The notes under the pieces: model-generated
Databases searched by the model: none
Seen by the model: only the letters and a program-made list of their open reading frames with translations
Told to the model about the DNA's origin: nothing
In this document: in pieces, positions 1 through 8,582 of the stretch
Position numbering within the stretch: position 1 is the first letter of the stretch
Layout: every line of letters begins with the position of its first letter
Program-made: the position numbers and the translations under genes
Source of the DNA: JBJYKD01 sp049310025
Lineage (GTDB): Bacteria; Bacillota; Thermosediminibacteria; Thermosediminibacterales; Tepidanaerobacteraceae
Assembly (NCBI RefSeq): GCF_049310025.1
Contig: NZ_JBJYKD010000010.1
Location: forward strand, 44,416 to 108,415
Direction: 5' to 3'
Length of the DNA: 64,000 bases

Positions 1-36
1 TTCCACGTTGAAATCTTCCAGGGTTTTTTTGTTCAA
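1..36 (-). CDS. pgk: phosphoglycerate kinase, N-terminal 12 codons only (cut by window edge)
   Basis: After the cggR stop codon there is one base and then a TTG codon that reads (M)NKKTLEDFNVE, the usual opening of bacterial phosphoglycerate kinase. An AAGGAGG ribosome site overlaps the end of cggR about 8 nt upstream, which fixes the TTG as start. The enzyme makes ATP from 1,3-bisphosphoglycerate, the next step after the GAPDH encoded two genes upstream, so it fits the operon. Only the start is inside the window; identity rests on a dozen residues plus context. Confidence 0.7.
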   Translation of the reverse strand, partial: MNKKTLEDFNVE

Positions 37-37
37 T

Positions 38-1069
38 TCACTCGCCTCCTTCTAATTCCAGCAGCCTCCTGGCCGCTCCTTCGTCGGTAATCAAAACCGT
101 AGGTAGATGGTATTTTAAAAAGGCTTGAATGGCGGGCGCCTTGCTGGCGCCGCCCGCTATGGCGATAACAACCCTGATGTTCTTAAGGTCTTTTATTGAA
201 AGCCCCACACTGGTTGTGGTATAGACTATTTCTCCGTTTTTGTTAAAATAAAAACCAAATGCCTCGGCAACGGCGCCGGTTTTTTTAATCGCCACGATTT
301 CCTCCTCGGGAAGACCCCGCCGCCGGGCCATCTCCTCGGCGCCGCCTATACCGTGGAGAAGGATGTCGGCCCGGCGTATGATGTCAATAACTTCTCTTAT
401 GCCGGGCTCCCGCACTATTGACTCCATGGCTTTATCTCCAAGGTTGTCGGGCACGTACAGGAGCCTGTACTGGGCGCCGAGCTTTGCCGCCAGTTCCGCG
501 GCTATGGTGTTTGACTGGATTTCAACCCTTTCCCCAAGTCCTCCCCTGCCGGGCACCACAATCACGTCTTCAAACCCGCTTACAGGACTTAAGTTCCTGG
601 GGACCTGCGCCATGGTGGTGCCGCCGGTTACGGCCACCACATCACCGTTTTTTAGAGAAGCTTTCAAGAAAGCCGCCGCTTCTTTTCCGAGTTGTTTTTT
701 TATCGTCTCATCCTCATCCGAATTACCCGGAACGATTATCACATTACCGCAGTGAAACCTCTGTTTTATATTCTCTTCCACAGTCTTTAAGCCTTTTAAA
801 TAGAAAAAAAAGCCCTCCAGCCCGGAAATCAAATTCTCCCCTGTGCTCGATACTTTCATACCTTTCGCGTCTACTTCAATAAGGCCGAGTTCCTCCAGCC
901 GCTTTACTTCGGTTCTCAGGGACCTTTCGGACCACGAAAGGATGGCGGACAGCGCCCGCCTGCCGATAGGCTGGTTGAAATAGATGTTTCTCAAAATGGT
1001 GTATCTATCTTCAATCGCCTGAACCGTTTCCGGAGCAATTTTTTTGAGCAGTTCCACGACATCTTCCAT
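38..1069 (-). CDS. cggR: CggR-type central glycolytic genes repressor (SorC family)
   Basis: A 343-residue SorC/DeoR-family regulator. Residues ~1-90 form a winged-helix DNA-binding region (RRALSAILSWSERSLRTEVK) and the rest a sugar-phosphate-binding SorC domain with glycine-rich stretches (VTGGTTMAQV, VVPGRGGLGE, IAIAGGASKA). In Bacilli this repressor senses fructose-1,6-bisphosphate and controls gap and lower glycolysis. The ATG at 1069 is chosen because TAAGGAGA stands 6 nt before it; longer frames have no such site. It lies between gap and pgk, whereas in Bacillus cggR is first in the operon. A matching operator is seen upstream of gap. Confidence 0.9.
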   Translation of the reverse strand: MEDVVELLKKIAPETVQAIEDRYTILRNIYFNQPIGRRALSAILSWSERSLRTEVKRLEELGLIEVDAKGMKVSSTGENLISGLEGFFFYLKGLKTVEENIKQRFHCGNVIIVPGNSDEDETIKKQLGKEAAAFLKASLKNGDVVAVTGGTTMAQVPRNLSPVSGFEDVIVVPGRGGLGERVEIQSNTIAAELAAKLGAQYRLLYVPDNLGDKAMESIVREPGIREVIDIIRRADILLHGIGGAEEMARRRGLPEEEIVAIKKTGAVAEAFGFYFNKNGEIVYTTTSVGLSIKDLKNIRVVIAIAGGASKAPAIQAFLKYHLPTVLITDEGAARRLLELEGGE

Positions 1070-1090
1070 GAAAAATCTCCTTAGCATAAA

Positions 1091-1111
1091 ATAGCCCAAT
1101 AAATGGGCTAT
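1091..1111 (-). terminator. hairpin between gap and cggR
   Basis: An 8-bp inverted repeat (ATAGCCCA/TGGGCTAT) lies just after the gap stop. On the minus strand it is followed only by TTTTA; on the plus strand by seven T. It may be a partial terminator or an mRNA processing/stability hairpin that makes gap more abundant than cggR and pgk. Confidence 0.5.
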
Positions 1112-1115
1112 TTTT

Positions 1116-2129
1116 TTATAATCCCTTTTCAGCTATGTATTTTACCAGATCCATTACTCTGTTGGAATACCCCCATTCATTGTCGTACCAGGATATTACC
1201 TTCACAAAATCGTCTTCAATCACCATGGTGGAGAGGCCGTCAACTATGGATGAGAGCTCGCATCCTTTGAAATCCATGGACACCAGCGGCTCTTCGGTAT
1301 ATCCCAGGATCCCCTTCATTTTTCCTTCCGCCGCCTCTCTCAATGCGTCGTTTACCTGCTCCGCCGTGGCGCTCTTTTCCAGAAGGCAGGTGAAGTCCAC
1401 AATGGAAACGGTGGGAGTGGGGACTCTCAGCGCAAAGCCGTTCAATTTTCCGGCCAGCTCGGGGATAACGAGGGCGACGGCCTTCGCGGCTCCGGTAGTG
1501 GTGGGAATGATATTTAGCGCTGCAGCCCTAGCCCTTCTTAAATCCTTGTGAGGCAGATCCAGTATCCTCTGGTCGTTGGTGTAGGAGTGGACGGTGTTCA
1601 TGAGCCCCTTCTTTATGCCGAAATTGTCCATCAGGACTTTGGCTACCGGTGCCAGGCAGTTGGTGGTGCAGGATGCGTTGGAAATCACGTGGTGCTTTCT
1701 GGGATCGTATTTTTCCTCATTGACGCCCATGACTATGGTGATGTCCTCTCCCTTGGCCGGGGCGCTGATTATGACCTTTTTGGCTCCGCCGGATTCAATG
1801 TGTTTTACGGCTTTATCTTTAGACGTAAAAACTCCCGAAGACTCCACCACAATATCCACACCCAGGTCTTTCCATGGTATGTTGGCCGGGTCTTTTTCGG
1901 CAAACACCTTAACCTCTTTGCCGTTTACCACCAGCGAAGAATCCTTTGCTTCCACTTGAGCGTCAAAGGTTCCGAAGACCGAGTCGTACTTTAAAAGATG
2001 CGCCAGGGTTTTGGTGTCGTAAAGATCGTTGATGGCTACAATTTCTATTTCGGGGTGTTTTTTAAATGCGGCTTTGAAGGAGTTCCTGCCAATACGGCCA
2101 AATCCGTTGATACCGACTTTAATGCTCAT
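1116..2129 (-). CDS. gap: glyceraldehyde-3-phosphate dehydrogenase, NAD type
   Basis: A 337-residue GAPDH that oxidises glyceraldehyde-3-phosphate to 1,3-bisphosphoglycerate in glycolysis. Seen: Rossmann start GINGFGRIGR, catalytic SNASCTTNCLAP (Cys in SCTTN), catalytic-His region HSYTNDQRILD, and C-terminal WYDNEWGYSNR. The end of beta-strand 2 reads AINDLYD, whose acidic residue is typical of NAD-specific enzymes. AAGGAGGAAGATCAA precedes the ATG. It is first in a gap-cggR-pgk unit with its own promoter and CggR-like operator. A second, different GAPDH lies at 18850-19905. Confidence 0.96.
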   Translation of the reverse strand: MSIKVGINGFGRIGRNSFKAAFKKHPEIEIVAINDLYDTKTLAHLLKYDSVFGTFDAQVEAKDSSLVVNGKEVKVFAEKDPANIPWKDLGVDIVVESSGVFTSKDKAVKHIESGGAKKVIISAPAKGEDITIVMGVNEEKYDPRKHHVISNASCTTNCLAPVAKVLMDNFGIKKGLMNTVHSYTNDQRILDLPHKDLRRARAAALNIIPTTTGAAKAVALVIPELAGKLNGFALRVPTPTVSIVDFTCLLEKSATAEQVNDALREAAEGKMKGILGYTEEPLVSMDFKGCELSSIVDGLSTMVIEDDFVKVISWYDNEWGYSNRVMDLVKYIAEKGL

Positions 2130-2206
2130 TTGATCTTCCTCCTTGAAATATTCTTATTGTTAATTTTTGCATATTTAATAAACTTTTATTCAGCCCTTCA
2201 CCTCCC

Positions 2207-2254
2207 GGGACATATATAGTCCCTATAGTATAAATTATGTCCCATATGTACCAA
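2207..2254 (-). promoter_or_regulatory. gap promoter overlapped by CggR-type operator
   Basis: On the minus strand a -35 TTGGTA (2249-2254) and a -10 TATACT (2227-2232) are 16 bp apart. Over and just after them run GGGAC (2239-2243) and GGGAC-N6-TGTCCC (2207-2223), start-to-start 20 bp. This closely resembles the Bacillus CggR operator (two GGGAC-N6-TGTC units); the first TGTC half is degenerate here. A repressor bound there would block transcription of gap-cggR-pgk. Confidence 0.65.
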
Positions 2255-2406
2255 AAAATTAGGGGCTTTATACCTCTCTAATCAAAGAAATTTTAAGTTT
2301 CAATACCGGTAAACATACCCTTTAATATATCTCTATCTTATTAGATATTTTCTACACCATTGAACAAATTCCTGCCTGCAAAAAAAATTTTTATGGTCAC
2401 ATTTTC

Positions 2407-3798
2407 TCAGTATCTTTTTCTCTTGGCCGATGAAGGAATTCCGGTCTCCTCCCTGTACTTGGCCACCGTTCTCCTGGAAATCACAATCCCTTTCTTTTTG
2501 AGATTATCAGCTATTTTCTGATCGCTTAAAGGGTTATACGGGTCCTCCCCTGCCACCATTTCTTTTATCATCTTCTTTATGCTCTCGGACGAAATGGAAG
2601 AGCCGTCAACATTGTCCAGACCGTTTTTGAAGAAAAACTTCAATTCAAACAGACCCCGGGGAGTTTGAACGTATTTACCGCTTATGGCCCTCGAAACGGT
2701 GGATTCGTGTACGCCTATTTTATCGGCTATCTGCTTGAGAGTCAACGGCTTCAAACAGGTAATACCGTAATCGAGAAAATCTCTCTGCACATCCACAATG
2801 GATTTTATCACCTTGCTCAACGTTATGCGGCGCTGCTCAATGCTCTTGATCAGCCACAGTGCGGAATCGAGCTTATGGGCCAAGAACTTTGATATCGTTG
2901 ATTCTTTGTCCTCCGAATACAGCAGCGAGCGGTAATAAGGGTTTATCGAAAGCCTCGGGGCTATGGTGTCGTTCATCACAACCACATATTCGTCGCCCAC
3001 TTTTTGTATTATCGCGTCGGGGACTATATACTGCGTATCATTGGTTGCTGAAAAGTTCCTCCCGGGCTTGGGGTCGAGAGTAAGGATGAGGTCTTTCAGC
3101 CGCTGCACTTCCGCCAGCGTAATGTTTAAAGCTTCGGCTATGCGCGTGTAACGGGCTTCCGCCAGGTCTTTAAGATGATTCTCGATGAGCCGCCGGATAT
3201 TGGGGCTGTCAATATTTTTCTGCTCCACCTGTATCAAAAGACATTCCTTCAAATTGCGGGCACCCACTCCTGCCGGTTCGAAGGTCTGGATCAATTTTAA
3301 AACCCTTTCCACTTCCTCTTCAGGCACCCTCAAAAGCTCCGCCGCTTCCCGGGTGCTTATGGCCAGATATCCCCTTTTATCCAGATTTCCTATTAAAAAC
3401 TCTCCTATTTTAAAGCCTATTTTTGATACGTTTGACAGGTGCAGTTGCATCATGAGGTGCTCCTGCAGCGAGGGGGGTGAAGAAACGAAGTTCTCAAAGC
3501 TCGTTTCCTCTTCCCTCTTTTCTCTGGGAAATCTTATAAAGTCCAGGTCGGAGCAGTCCTGGAAATATTCCTCCCAGTCGATATTGTCGGAATCTTTTTG
3601 GCGCAATTTGTCGAACGTCTCATCCGGTTTCGGCCCATCCTCGCTTACTTCCAGCAAAGGATTATTTAAGATCTCCTGTTCGATATACTCATCAAGTTCC
3701 AGCGAGGACAGTTGCAGTATGGTAATCGCCTGGCGCAGTTCCGGGGTCATGACAAGTTTTTGCGTCTGCAAAAGCGAAAGTCCGTAATTCATCTGCAT
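2407..3798 (-). CDS. rpoN: RNA polymerase sigma-54 factor
   Basis: A 463-residue sigma-54. Region I at the N-terminus is Gln/Leu-rich (LSLLQTQKLVMTPELRQAI) and receives the activator signal; an acidic region II follows (~50-95); the core-binding part and the DNA-binding region contain an HTH (KQIADKIGVHESTVSRAISG); the diagnostic RpoN box RRTVAKYREE is at ~445-454. Length is normal. GGGGGG lies 7-8 nt before the ATG. Transcribed in the same direction as gap but separated from it by ~280 bp with gap's own promoter. No bacterial enhancer-binding protein was found in the window. Confidence 0.96.
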   Translation of the reverse strand: MQMNYGLSLLQTQKLVMTPELRQAITILQLSSLELDEYIEQEILNNPLLEVSEDGPKPDETFDKLRQKDSDNIDWEEYFQDCSDLDFIRFPREKREEETSFENFVSSPPSLQEHLMMQLHLSNVSKIGFKIGEFLIGNLDKRGYLAISTREAAELLRVPEEEVERVLKLIQTFEPAGVGARNLKECLLIQVEQKNIDSPNIRRLIENHLKDLAEARYTRIAEALNITLAEVQRLKDLILTLDPKPGRNFSATNDTQYIVPDAIIQKVGDEYVVVMNDTIAPRLSINPYYRSLLYSEDKESTISKFLAHKLDSALWLIKSIEQRRITLSKVIKSIVDVQRDFLDYGITCLKPLTLKQIADKIGVHESTVSRAISGKYVQTPRGLFELKFFFKNGLDNVDGSSISSESIKKMIKEMVAGEDPYNPLSDQKIADNLKKKGIVISRRTVAKYREETGIPSSAKRKRY

Positions 3799-4281
3799 CT
3801 TTTATACCCCCCAAAGCCCCTGAATAAATCTTCTATATAATATTTTATTCTATAAAACATTAATATTTCCTCTTTTTCCGAAAAATTTGCATACCTCCAC
3901 TGTCGGCGGCTGACAACCACGTTTAAACTGTTATAATATACTGATTTACAATAATTATATCATAAAACCGTTTTTTGGGGAAGCTTGTCGAAAATGTTGG
4001 TCGCGTAAAGTTTTTTTAAGGCTTATCCATCTGCCAGGGGGTGTTCTGGGCATCGACAGATACTTTTTTGAAACTATTTCAGTATTTGAAGAAGCGTGGT
4101 ATCGATCAAAAGCAGACCCATTTTTTTGCATAGCCTGAACCCTTTGGCGTCAGACCAGCGGCTTTGGCCCCTGTATGAGTTTGCCTTCAAAGTGTATATA
4201 GGCGTTATTGTAGTTTTAACAGAGAAGGCCGGTCAGCAGTAGAATAAATGCAACCGGCCTTCGTCCAGGCGCCATCTAACC
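3799..4281. other. intergenic region, no supported gene
   Basis: Between rpoN and the MCP gene there are ~480 bp. The rpoN side is AT-rich and likely holds its promoter. Around 4010-4200 short open stretches occur on both strands but are broken by stops, and none has a start with a ribosome site; an old transposase remnant is possible but not shown. Confidence 0.4.
4225..4261 (-). terminator. hairpin downstream of the MCP gene
   Basis: Perfect 9-bp inverted repeat (AAGGCCGGT/ACCGGCCTT) with a 19-nt loop, 21 nt after the MCP stop. No clear U-tract follows, so termination is plausible rather than certain. Confidence 0.4.
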
Positions 4282-6315
4282 CTACACCTTGAAGCGCTCC
4301 ACCTGCTCTTCCAGCCGTTTGGCTACTTCCAGGACCTGCTGGGCATTGGTGGCTATCTCTTGGGTGGAGGCGGAAAGCTCTTCTGCAGAGGCCGATATCT
4401 CTTGCGCTGAAGCCGAAGTCTCCTGCGCCACTGAGCTTATGCTCTGGACCCGGTCCAGGACTGCGTCTTTCGCCTTCACGGTGCCGTCTACTTCACGATA
4501 GGTCGCTTCAATCATGGGCGCTATCGCTGTTACCGAATCGAGTATATTGTCAAAGGCCTTAACGGTGCGCTCTACATTCTCCAGCTGGCTGGTTACCTGC
4601 TCCGATACTTCTTCTGAGGTGGCCACCACTTCTTCGGTTTCTGAAGTTATGTTGTTCAGTAGAGCTCTTATCCTGTCCGAAGATATGCGGGATTGTTCTG
4701 CCAGTTTGCGCACTTCATCCGCCACCACCGCGAAGCCGCGGCCCGCTTCCCCGGCGCGCGCCGCTTCAATGGCAGCATTCAAGGCCAGCAAATTCGTCTG
4801 GTCCGCTATATCGTTAATAACATCCAGGATCTCTCCCACCTGGCTGACTGAACCTTTAAGCACATCGAGCCTTTCTACCACCACCTTGAAAGCCTCACGG
4901 GCACCGTTGATAGATACTATGAGACTGTCCAGCTCCTTCTTTCCGGTGTCGGCCAGTCGGGAAGTCTCTTCGCTGTTGGTTTTAACCCGACTGAGTTCGC
5001 CGTAGACTTTGTCCAGACTTGTCGTTATGTTCTTTACGAGGTCCACAATCTCCTGCAAATGACCCGCTTGATCGGAAGCTCCCGAAGCTACCTGCTGGAT
5101 GGCGTTCGCCACTTCGCCGGAAGATGAGGCGATCTCTTCGGAGGTTGCGCTTAAGGTTTCGGAGTTTCCGGCCAGGGTTTTAGCGTCGTTTCTAAGATCC
5201 GCCAGCAGCGGTTTGATGTTCGCCTGCAGACGGTCAATTGCCTGGGCCAGCTTCCCTATCTCATCCTTTTTACGCAGGAATACCTCTGGAACCGGCCGCG
5301 TAAAGTCGCCATTTGCTACCTGACCTAAATGAGCCACCGCCAGGATTAAGGGTGTTGTAATTGATCTTGCAAAGACAAAAGTCAGCACCAGGGCAATTAG
5401 AATTATTATTATAGACACAACAAAAACAGACCTCCTGAGGCCTGACAGCCGTGCCAGGACCTCCGCTTTGGGAGCAGTAACGGCTAAAGACCAGCCGGTG
5501 CTCTTTATCGGAGCGTAGGCTATTAATTTGTCTTGCCCCTGGAAGGTATAGGCGGCAATACCTTCCTCGCCATTTGCCATCCTGGAAATTACCGCTGCCA
5601 AAGGAGCTAAGGCCTGGTTTGATTTGGCAAGTTCGATGATATTCTCCTGGCCTGTCACTTTCTCCGCTTCTTTATGGGCAATTGTCTTTCCCGTGCCGTC
5701 AACTGCGAAGGCATATCCCGTGCGTCCATAAGTGATTGCCTCCACCAGCTCACTGAACTTTGCCGCATCCACTATACCTATCAGCACACCGGTTATCTCA
5801 TTGGTGGCGTAATGGTGTATAGGTGCGGCATAAACAAACACGACCGAATTATCTACTTTGCTGACAATAGTGCTGTATACAAACGTTTTGCCTTCCAGGG
5901 CCGCCTTGAAGTAATCCCGGTCCGCGAGATTGGCAGTGCTGCCGTCAGGATAAACTGCAATCCCTGCTTTATCAACGATTCCAAATCGTTTGAATCCCAG
6001 GCTCTCCGCCCTTTTCTGCTCATCCTCCAGGGCTTTCATCTTTTCCTCCATTGTAGCTTCACGGTCTCCCTGAATACCCCGGATGACATTTCTGGCGGCT
6101 ATGCCTTCCACTACGTAAATACGGGCCTGAACGCGACTGTTCACGGTTTCGGCGGCCTGCTTGGCCACTTTAAGCATCGCATCTTTTGCTTCGCATCCCA
6201 ATGCATTTCCGGCTTCGCTTTCGCTTATATAAGCCAGAATCAAACATCCGACAAGAACTATTAACCCGAACAGAGCGGTCATTCTACCGCGCAAGCTTCC
6301 CGTGTATCTTTTCAT
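4282..6315 (-). CDS. methyl-accepting chemotaxis protein
   Basis: A 677-residue chemoreceptor. Layout: TM1 ~13-30, periplasmic/extracellular sensor of the double-Cache type ~45-290 (FGIVDKAGIAVYPDG, RDYFKAALEGK, GRTGYAFAVDG), TM2 ~295-317, HAMP, then a long coiled-coil signalling domain with the conserved hairpin tip DQTNLLALNAAIEAARAGE and GRGFAVVADEVRKLAEQS. It relays ligand binding through CheW to CheA. No CheR-tethering pentapeptide is visible at the C-terminus. It follows cheW by ~190 bp on the same strand and may share its c-di-GMP-controlled transcript. Ligand unknown; double-Cache sensors often bind small organic acids or amino acids. Confidence 0.93.
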   Translation of the reverse strand: MKRYTGSLRGRMTALFGLIVLVGCLILAYISESEAGNALGCEAKDAMLKVAKQAAETVNSRVQARIYVVEGIAARNVIRGIQGDREATMEEKMKALEDEQKRAESLGFKRFGIVDKAGIAVYPDGSTANLADRDYFKAALEGKTFVYSTIVSKVDNSVVFVYAAPIHHYATNEITGVLIGIVDAAKFSELVEAITYGRTGYAFAVDGTGKTIAHKEAEKVTGQENIIELAKSNQALAPLAAVISRMANGEEGIAAYTFQGQDKLIAYAPIKSTGWSLAVTAPKAEVLARLSGLRRSVFVVSIIIILIALVLTFVFARSITTPLILAVAHLGQVANGDFTRPVPEVFLRKKDEIGKLAQAIDRLQANIKPLLADLRNDAKTLAGNSETLSATSEEIASSSGEVANAIQQVASGASDQAGHLQEIVDLVKNITTSLDKVYGELSRVKTNSEETSRLADTGKKELDSLIVSINGAREAFKVVVERLDVLKGSVSQVGEILDVINDIADQTNLLALNAAIEAARAGEAGRGFAVVADEVRKLAEQSRISSDRIRALLNNITSETEEVVATSEEVSEQVTSQLENVERTVKAFDNILDSVTAIAPMIEATYREVDGTVKAKDAVLDRVQSISSVAQETSASAQEISASAEELSASTQEIATNAQQVLEVAKRLEEQVERFKV

Positions 6316-6501
6316 TCCGTCGGTCGCCCCGGATTCGTTAAAGATTCAATCCTTTTGGGCAACCGGTACCCCCTTTCTAATATTCGTCCTCAAATTTTAT
6401 TGTCGGTAATTTTATCCGGTGAAGAATACAGTCCAGCTAAATGCTTAAACAATCTGCTTCAGCGGCTTAAATTTAATTTTTTTGAACATATGTGTATAAT
6501 T

Positions 6502-6978
6502 CTATGTATCTGCTATCCATCCCGTTCCTTTCTGGCCTATATGTTCAATCATTTCTCTTTCTTTTGCTTCAAACAGCAGGTCAAGTCTTATTATGATAAT
6601 AAGTTTATCGTCCTTCCTGGCCAGTCCATCTACAAAAGCCGCGTTTATAGTGGCCACAGCAGGAACATGCTCAATAGAATTTTCTTCTACAGTGGTCACT
6701 TCTGCAACGGAATCAACCACCAACCCTGCTTCTTGGCCGGATATGTTTGTTATTATTATCCTGGTATCTTTTGTCTTATCCGCTTTTTCAAGCCCAAAGC
6801 GTTCTTTCAGATCAATGACCGGTATTATCTTCCCCCTTAAATTTACTATGCCCTCTACAAAATTTGGCGCGCTTGGTATTTTTGTAGCAGGCGTATCTCT
6901 GATTATTTCTCGTACGTCAAATATATTCAGGCCGTAAAGCTCACCCGCCAGTTCAAATACTACCAGCTGCCTGGCCAC
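6502..6978 (-). CDS. cheW: chemotaxis coupling protein CheW
   Basis: A 158-residue single-domain CheW with typical strands (QLVVFELAGELYGLNIFDVREII, then IPSAPNFVEGIVNLRGKIIPVIDL). It links chemoreceptors to the kinase CheA. Start is GTG at 6978: AGGAGG stands 8 nt upstream. Upstream lies a c-di-GMP-I riboswitch and a strong hairpin; downstream is an MCP. cheA and other chemotaxis genes are not in the window, so this pair is an outlying receptor/coupler unit. Confidence 0.95.
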   Translation of the reverse strand: MARQLVVFELAGELYGLNIFDVREIIRDTPATKIPSAPNFVEGIVNLRGKIIPVIDLKERFGLEKADKTKDTRIIITNISGQEAGLVVDSVAEVTTVEENSIEHVPAVATINAAFVDGLARKDDKLIIIIRLDLLFEAKEREMIEHIGQKGTGWIADT

Positions 6979-7083
6979 ACAATTTCCCTCCTTTTCTTTA
7001 ACAAAGTCAATCGAAGCAGCATCTGCATCCGCCCTGGTCTGTCAGCCAAACCCGCTCTGCACCTCCTTTTGTGAATATATTGC

Positions 7084-7110
7084 TAACGGCCGCCATGAGG
7101 GCGGCCGTTA
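7084..7110 (-). terminator. strong hairpin, likely expression platform of the riboswitch
   Basis: An 11-bp perfect inverted repeat (TAACGGCCGCC/GGCGGCCGTTA) with a 5-nt loop lies ~30 nt after the riboswitch and ~105 nt before cheW. The following bases (GCAATATATTC) are not a classical U-tract. It is probably the terminator arm or a structural part of the expression platform. Confidence 0.5.
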
Positions 7111-7140
7111 GGAATCATCAAAAATCATAAGTTTGCTTAC

Positions 7141-7235
7141 TCCCACGGCAACCCGGCAGCCATATCCTTTAAACGGACTTAGGCCCGCGGCTTTGCGTCC
7201 TCGCCTTTCGACGAGTTTGCCCTTTTCGGTAAGGT
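7141..7235 (-). promoter_or_regulatory. cyclic-di-GMP-I (GEMM) riboswitch
   Basis: Read on the minus strand the segment holds the conserved GEMM-I features in order: AAAAGGGCAAAC, a P2 stem capped by a GAAA tetraloop (CTCGTCGAAAGGCGAG), GACGCAAAGCC, GGGCCTAA, a P3 helix, and GCCGGGTTGCCG. The order, spacing and tetraloop agree with the known Vibrio Vc2 aptamer. It lies ~160 nt upstream of cheW, so second-messenger level should set expression of CheW and probably the MCP. Confidence 0.9.
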
Positions 7236-7767
7236 CATTTCTTCCATCACCAATGTACTGGAAGACATTCATTCATTGATGGCGGATTTGAGACCAATTT
7301 AGAAATTTCCTCTGCTTTGATTATCAGTAACGCCAGAAAATTGGCATTCGGAGATTAATAATTCGACACATTTCACAAAAATCCCTCTTTATTTTTAGAA
7401 AATTATTATTTTACTTTTTTTTTTTTTTTTTTTTTGAATATTTATATTTATATTTATATTATGTCTTTTCTTATTGGTGAACCTTCTGCGCACCCGAAGC
7501 CGCTCTGGAAAGATATGAAATAATATTGTCAAAATTTAATTTATTTTCAATAAAGCAAGCGGGGTCATTTCGTATTAAATGCTGTTCTTTAGTCAAAGTT
7601 TTGTTACAGCCTGTGTAAATTTTTTCAGGGGCAAAAAAAATTGACCCACCCCCGGCGAAATATTCCTCTGATATTACCGCAAGGTGGTCTTGTTTCGTCT
7701 TAAAATTTTTTCTACATTCGGCAGCCGTTTTTTGCAAATTGACCCAATAAAAAAATTTGCTTCCGCT
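7236..7767. other. AT-rich intergenic region with a 21-T homopolymer
   Basis: A run of 21 T (7415-7435) is followed by three copies of TTTATA. Minus-strand frame 7471-7737 (88 codons, TTG start, no clear ribosome site) matches no family I recognise. Some of the region must carry the promoter for the c-di-GMP riboswitch. No gene is supported. Confidence 0.4.
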
Positions 7768-8541
7768 TCACGCCATTTCCAGCAAAGCCTGAAGCTGCCT
7801 GGCATTTAAAACGGCCTGAGCGTTAAAATGATTGTTCATGGCGACAAAAACGACTTCAGTCTTTTTGGAAAGTTCTCTGATCTTGGGCACCCACTGGGAA
7901 AGTTCCTCTTCGGAATAAAGATAATCGTAGCGTTCATAGGGTTTCTGGTGGTTATACCACTTTTGGGCGTTTCTCCCATGGAACCTTACATACCCTATGG
8001 AAGCGGTGGCCACCGCCACCGGAGGCAGCAGGCCTTTAATCTGAGGTTCGTCCACGCAAACAAAGGCCATGTCGTATTCCCTGAGCAGTTTCATGATTTC
8101 AAGCCTCAACCAGTCATCGGTCCTGAACTCCACAGCCACCGGCAAATCTCGCAGCCTTTCCCTCAGTTTTTTCAAATAATCCCGGTTTTTCTCGTTGTTG
8201 TGAAAGCTGTACGGAAACTGCGCGAGGACGCAAGCCAGGCGGTTTGACTCGACCAGCGGTGCAAGAGCATCCCTGAACTTCCCGACGGTTGTATCGCTCA
8301 AATCGCCATGATGGGTCATTCCTCCGAAGGCCTTTACCACAAACAGAAAGCCTTCCGGGGTTTTCCTTGCCATGTGGTAAAACATGTAGGCGCTGGGCAT
8401 ACTGTAATAACTGGAATTGACCTCTGTAAAGGGAAAAACCTTGCTGTAAAAGGAAAGCATATCTTTGTCCTTGATGTTCTCCGGGTAAAACTTACCCTTC
8501 CAGTCCTTATAGGCATAGCCGGCAGTGGCAATCAATATCAA
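7768..8541 (-). CDS. DUF72 (YecE) family protein
   Basis: A 257-residue DUF72 protein, a TIM-barrel-like family of unknown biochemical function. Diagnostic parts: N-terminal ATAGYAYKDWKGKFYP, FPFTEVNSSYYSMPS, PEGFLFVVKAF, VAVEFRTDDWL and YVRFHGRNAQKWY. Length is typical. The start is TTG at 8541 (frame opens ILIATAGY) after GGGGGG. It is preceded by a ~280-nt structured leader with an intrinsic terminator, so its expression is likely attenuated. Confidence 0.9.
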   Translation of the reverse strand: MILIATAGYAYKDWKGKFYPENIKDKDMLSFYSKVFPFTEVNSSYYSMPSAYMFYHMARKTPEGFLFVVKAFGGMTHHGDLSDTTVGKFRDALAPLVESNRLACVLAQFPYSFHNNEKNRDYLKKLRERLRDLPVAVEFRTDDWLRLEIMKLLREYDMAFVCVDEPQIKGLLPPVAVATASIGYVRFHGRNAQKWYNHQKPYERYDYLYSEEELSQWVPKIRELSKKTEVVFVAMNNHFNAQAVLNARQLQALLEMA

Positions 8542-8582
8542 GTTTTTTGCCCCCCTTTATATGAAAAAAATTCAATTACGAT

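Noticed and set aside
4010..4200. Transposase remnant between rpoN and the MCP gene
   Set aside because: Short open stretches on both strands, but no motif that ties them to an IS family.
7471..7737. 88-codon minus-strand frame between the riboswitch and DUF72
   Set aside because: TTG start without a ribosome site, no recognisable domain, in AT-rich sequence next to a 21-T run.
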